From assembly GCA_027039465.1 (NCBI GenBank), contig JALWEA010000517.1:1-7698 (forward strand): a stretch of DNA of 7,698 bases, read 5' to 3'. A model generated the notes under the pieces. It had not been told where the DNA came from and did no database searches. It saw nothing but the letters and a program-made list of their open reading frames with translations. This document shows, piece after piece, positions 6,502 through 7,698 of this stretch (positions are counted from its first letter, which is position 1; every line of letters begins with the position of its first letter). A program made the position numbers and the translations under genes. The stretch is from Calditrichia bacterium. Its GTDB lineage: Bacteria; Calditrichota; Calditrichia; Calditrichales; Calditrichaceae.

Positions 6502-7446
6502 ATGGGACGTTTAGCTTATATTGCCCACCCGTATTTTGAAGAACACAATCCGGGTTCCGGCCATCCGGAGCGACCGGAACGTTTGGCTACCATCAATTCC
6601 TACCTTGATCGTAAGGGGTTTTGGCCCCGCGTGCAAAAGCTTCAAGCGGAGAGCATCGATCCCGACTTGTTAAAGCTTAACCACGATCCCGAATACATTG
6701 ATTTTATTTTAAAACAAAAGGGCAAAGAGCGGGTTGTGTTGGACGGCGGTGATACGGTTTTAAGCACTTTTTCGGTGGAAGCGGCTTTGTTGGCGGCCGG
6801 GGCGGCCTTGCGTTCGGTGGATGCCGTTTTTCGGGAAAACTTTGACAAAGTGTTTGCCGCGGTTCGCCCGCCCGGTCACCATGCCGAGCGCGAGCGGGCT
6901 ATGGGTTTTTGTGTTTTTAACAACATCGCAATTGCGGCCCGTTATGCCATTCAACAAAAATACGCACAAAAAATATTAATCGTGGACTGGGATGTACATC
7001 ATGGCAATGGCACACAGCATGCCTTTTACGATGACGATTCGGTTTTTTACTTTAGCATCCATCAATATCCTTTGTTCCCCATGACCGGATTAAAATCGGA
7101 AATCGGTGAAGGGAAGGGCAAGGGATTTACCAAGAATATTCCTTTGCCTTACGGGCGCGGTGATGACGATTATATTGTGCTCCTGGAGCAGGCACTAGAA
7201 GAAATCGGGCAAAAATTTGTACCGGATTTAGTTCTGATTTCCGCCGGATTTGACGCACACAAGGAAGATCCGTTAGGGGGCATGCAGGTTTCTACCTCCG
7301 GATTTTACAAGATGACGGAGCTTGTCAGTCAGTTTGCCAACCGGTTTTGCCAAGGGCGTATTATTTCGTTTTTGGAAGGGGGTTATGATTTGAACGCTTT
7401 GGCGGAAAGTGTTTACCGCCATTTGTTGTGTTTATTGAAGCATTGA
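6502..7446 (+). CDS. histone deacetylase-family (class II-type) metal-dependent deacetylase
   Basis: This cytosolic hydrolase of 314 residues belongs to the arginase/deacetylase fold and removes acetyl or acyl groups from lysine, polyamines or small amides. Motifs seen in order are HPERPERL (21-28); RPPGHHAERERAMGFCVFNN (122-141), with the catalytic His pair H126/H127; and VDWDVHHGNGTQ (161-172), with zinc ligands D164 and H166. These are followed by SAGFDAH (247-253), with the third zinc ligand D251, and EGGYD (292-296), with Y295 the transition-state tyrosine. All active-site residues are present, so it should be active. The PPGHHAExxxAMGFC and DWDVHHGNG wording is closer to class II enzymes and bacterial HDAH than to class I/AcuC proteins, so an acetoin-utilisation role is not the first choice. 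It begins 2 nt after the kinase stop and has no recognisable Shine-Dalgarno site, suggesting translation coupled to the kinase. The true substrate is unknown. Confidence 0.94.
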   Translation: MGRLAYIAHPYFEEHNPGSGHPERPERLATINSYLDRKGFWPRVQKLQAESIDPDLLKLNHDPEYIDFILKQKGKERVVLDGGDTVLSTFSVEAALLAAGAALRSVDAVFRENFDKVFAAVRPPGHHAERERAMGFCVFNNIAIAARYAIQQKYAQKILIVDWDVHHGNGTQHAFYDDDSVFYFSIHQYPLFPMTGLKSEIGEGKGKGFTKNIPLPYGRGDDDYIVLLEQALEEIGQKFVPDLVLISAGFDAHKEDPLGGMQVSTSGFYKMTELVSQFANRFCQGRIISFLEGGYDLNALAESVYRHLLCLLKH

Positions 7447-7698
7447 CGGGTAGTTTTTTTCTCCACCCCCTGTTGTCCCCCTCGTAGGGGGACTGAAAGA
7501 AGTTCGTTGAATTTTGTCCAAAATCAAAGTTACAGGTGGTTTGATACAAATTATTTTACTCAAAGCATCGATGTTCCAATTACCGTGCAAAAACCAACAA
7601 AGCACCTTGCGTCCCCCTTGTATATTAAAGTTATTAAGAAAAAAGATCTTTGCAAATAAAAAAAATAAAACCGAATTTATCCGACATGTAAGAAGGGG
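7447..7698. other. intergenic tail without a supported gene
   Basis: Apart from the palindrome at 7475-7493, this holds a run of seven T (7454-7460) shortly after the deacetylase stop and an AT-rich end (7621-7680). The T-run is not preceded by a stable hairpin, so I do not call a terminator. The last bases, AAGAAGGGG, look like a ribosome binding site for a gene starting just beyond the window, but this cannot be confirmed. Confidence 0.5.
7475..7493. repeat. G/C-rich palindrome, possible REP-like element
   Basis: GTCCCCCTCGTAGGGGGAC is an 8-bp perfect inverted repeat with a 3-nt CGT loop, starting 28 bp after the deacetylase stop. It is preceded by ACCCCCTG, so read on the minus strand the hairpin is followed by a second G-run. 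No T-run follows on either strand (TGAAAGAAG on the plus side), so it is not a standard intrinsic terminator. Short palindromes of this CCCCC/GGGGG kind are often dispersed between genes in FCB-group genomes; only one copy is visible here. Confidence 0.5.

Noticed and set aside
7400..7421. hairpin TGGCGG...CCGCCA near the end of the deacetylase gene
   Set aside because: It lies wholly within the coding sequence and is followed by mixed sequence rather than a T-run.

Overview
The window looks like chromosomal DNA of a Gram-negative bacterium with moderate GC content. It encodes a predicted outer-membrane beta-barrel with a terminal Phe, exported proteins with Sec signal peptides, and clear Shine-Dalgarno sites. 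The gene mix (DUF1648-like and DUF6599-like proteins, a single-domain STAS protein, a double-GAF histidine kinase, a class II-type deacetylase) fits an environmental lineage of the FCB/Calditrichota/KSB1 kind. That placement is inference from style only; there is no rRNA or marker gene here. I see no phage, transposon, CRISPR or tRNA sequence.

Layout. Positions 3-305 (+) hold the C-terminal end of a membrane protein whose start lies outside the window. It faces two minus-strand genes: an exported DUF6599-like protein (362-1246) and, upstream of it, an MgtC/SapB-family membrane protein (1345-2034). A divergent intergenic region of about 300 bp separates these from a plus-strand pair: a YghZ/Gpr-type aldo-keto reductase (2332-3324) and, 19 nt later, a small outer-membrane beta-barrel protein (3344-3907). 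A 302-bp gap follows, about 130 bp of which is a degenerate G/T-rich array of 7-9 nt units. It ends in a good sigma-70-like promoter in front of an anti-anti-sigma (STAS) gene (4210-4551), closed by a textbook intrinsic terminator. Next come a cytosolic GAF-GAF histidine kinase (4742-6499) and, 2 nt after its stop, a histone-deacetylase-family hydrolase (6502-7446). The last 250 bp carry a G/C-rich palindrome and no supported gene.

How the genes may work together. The reductase probably reduces reactive triose or methylglyoxal-type aldehydes. The STAS protein, the kinase and the deacetylase form a regulatory cluster: a serine-phosphorylatable partner-switch protein, a ligand- or redox-sensing kinase without a response regulator, and a probable lysine or polyamine deacetylase tightly coupled to the kinase. 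Most of the window is ordinary housekeeping or accessory content. The best candidates for something less described are the kinase-deacetylase coupling and the degenerate repeat tract. I did not find a convincing new system.
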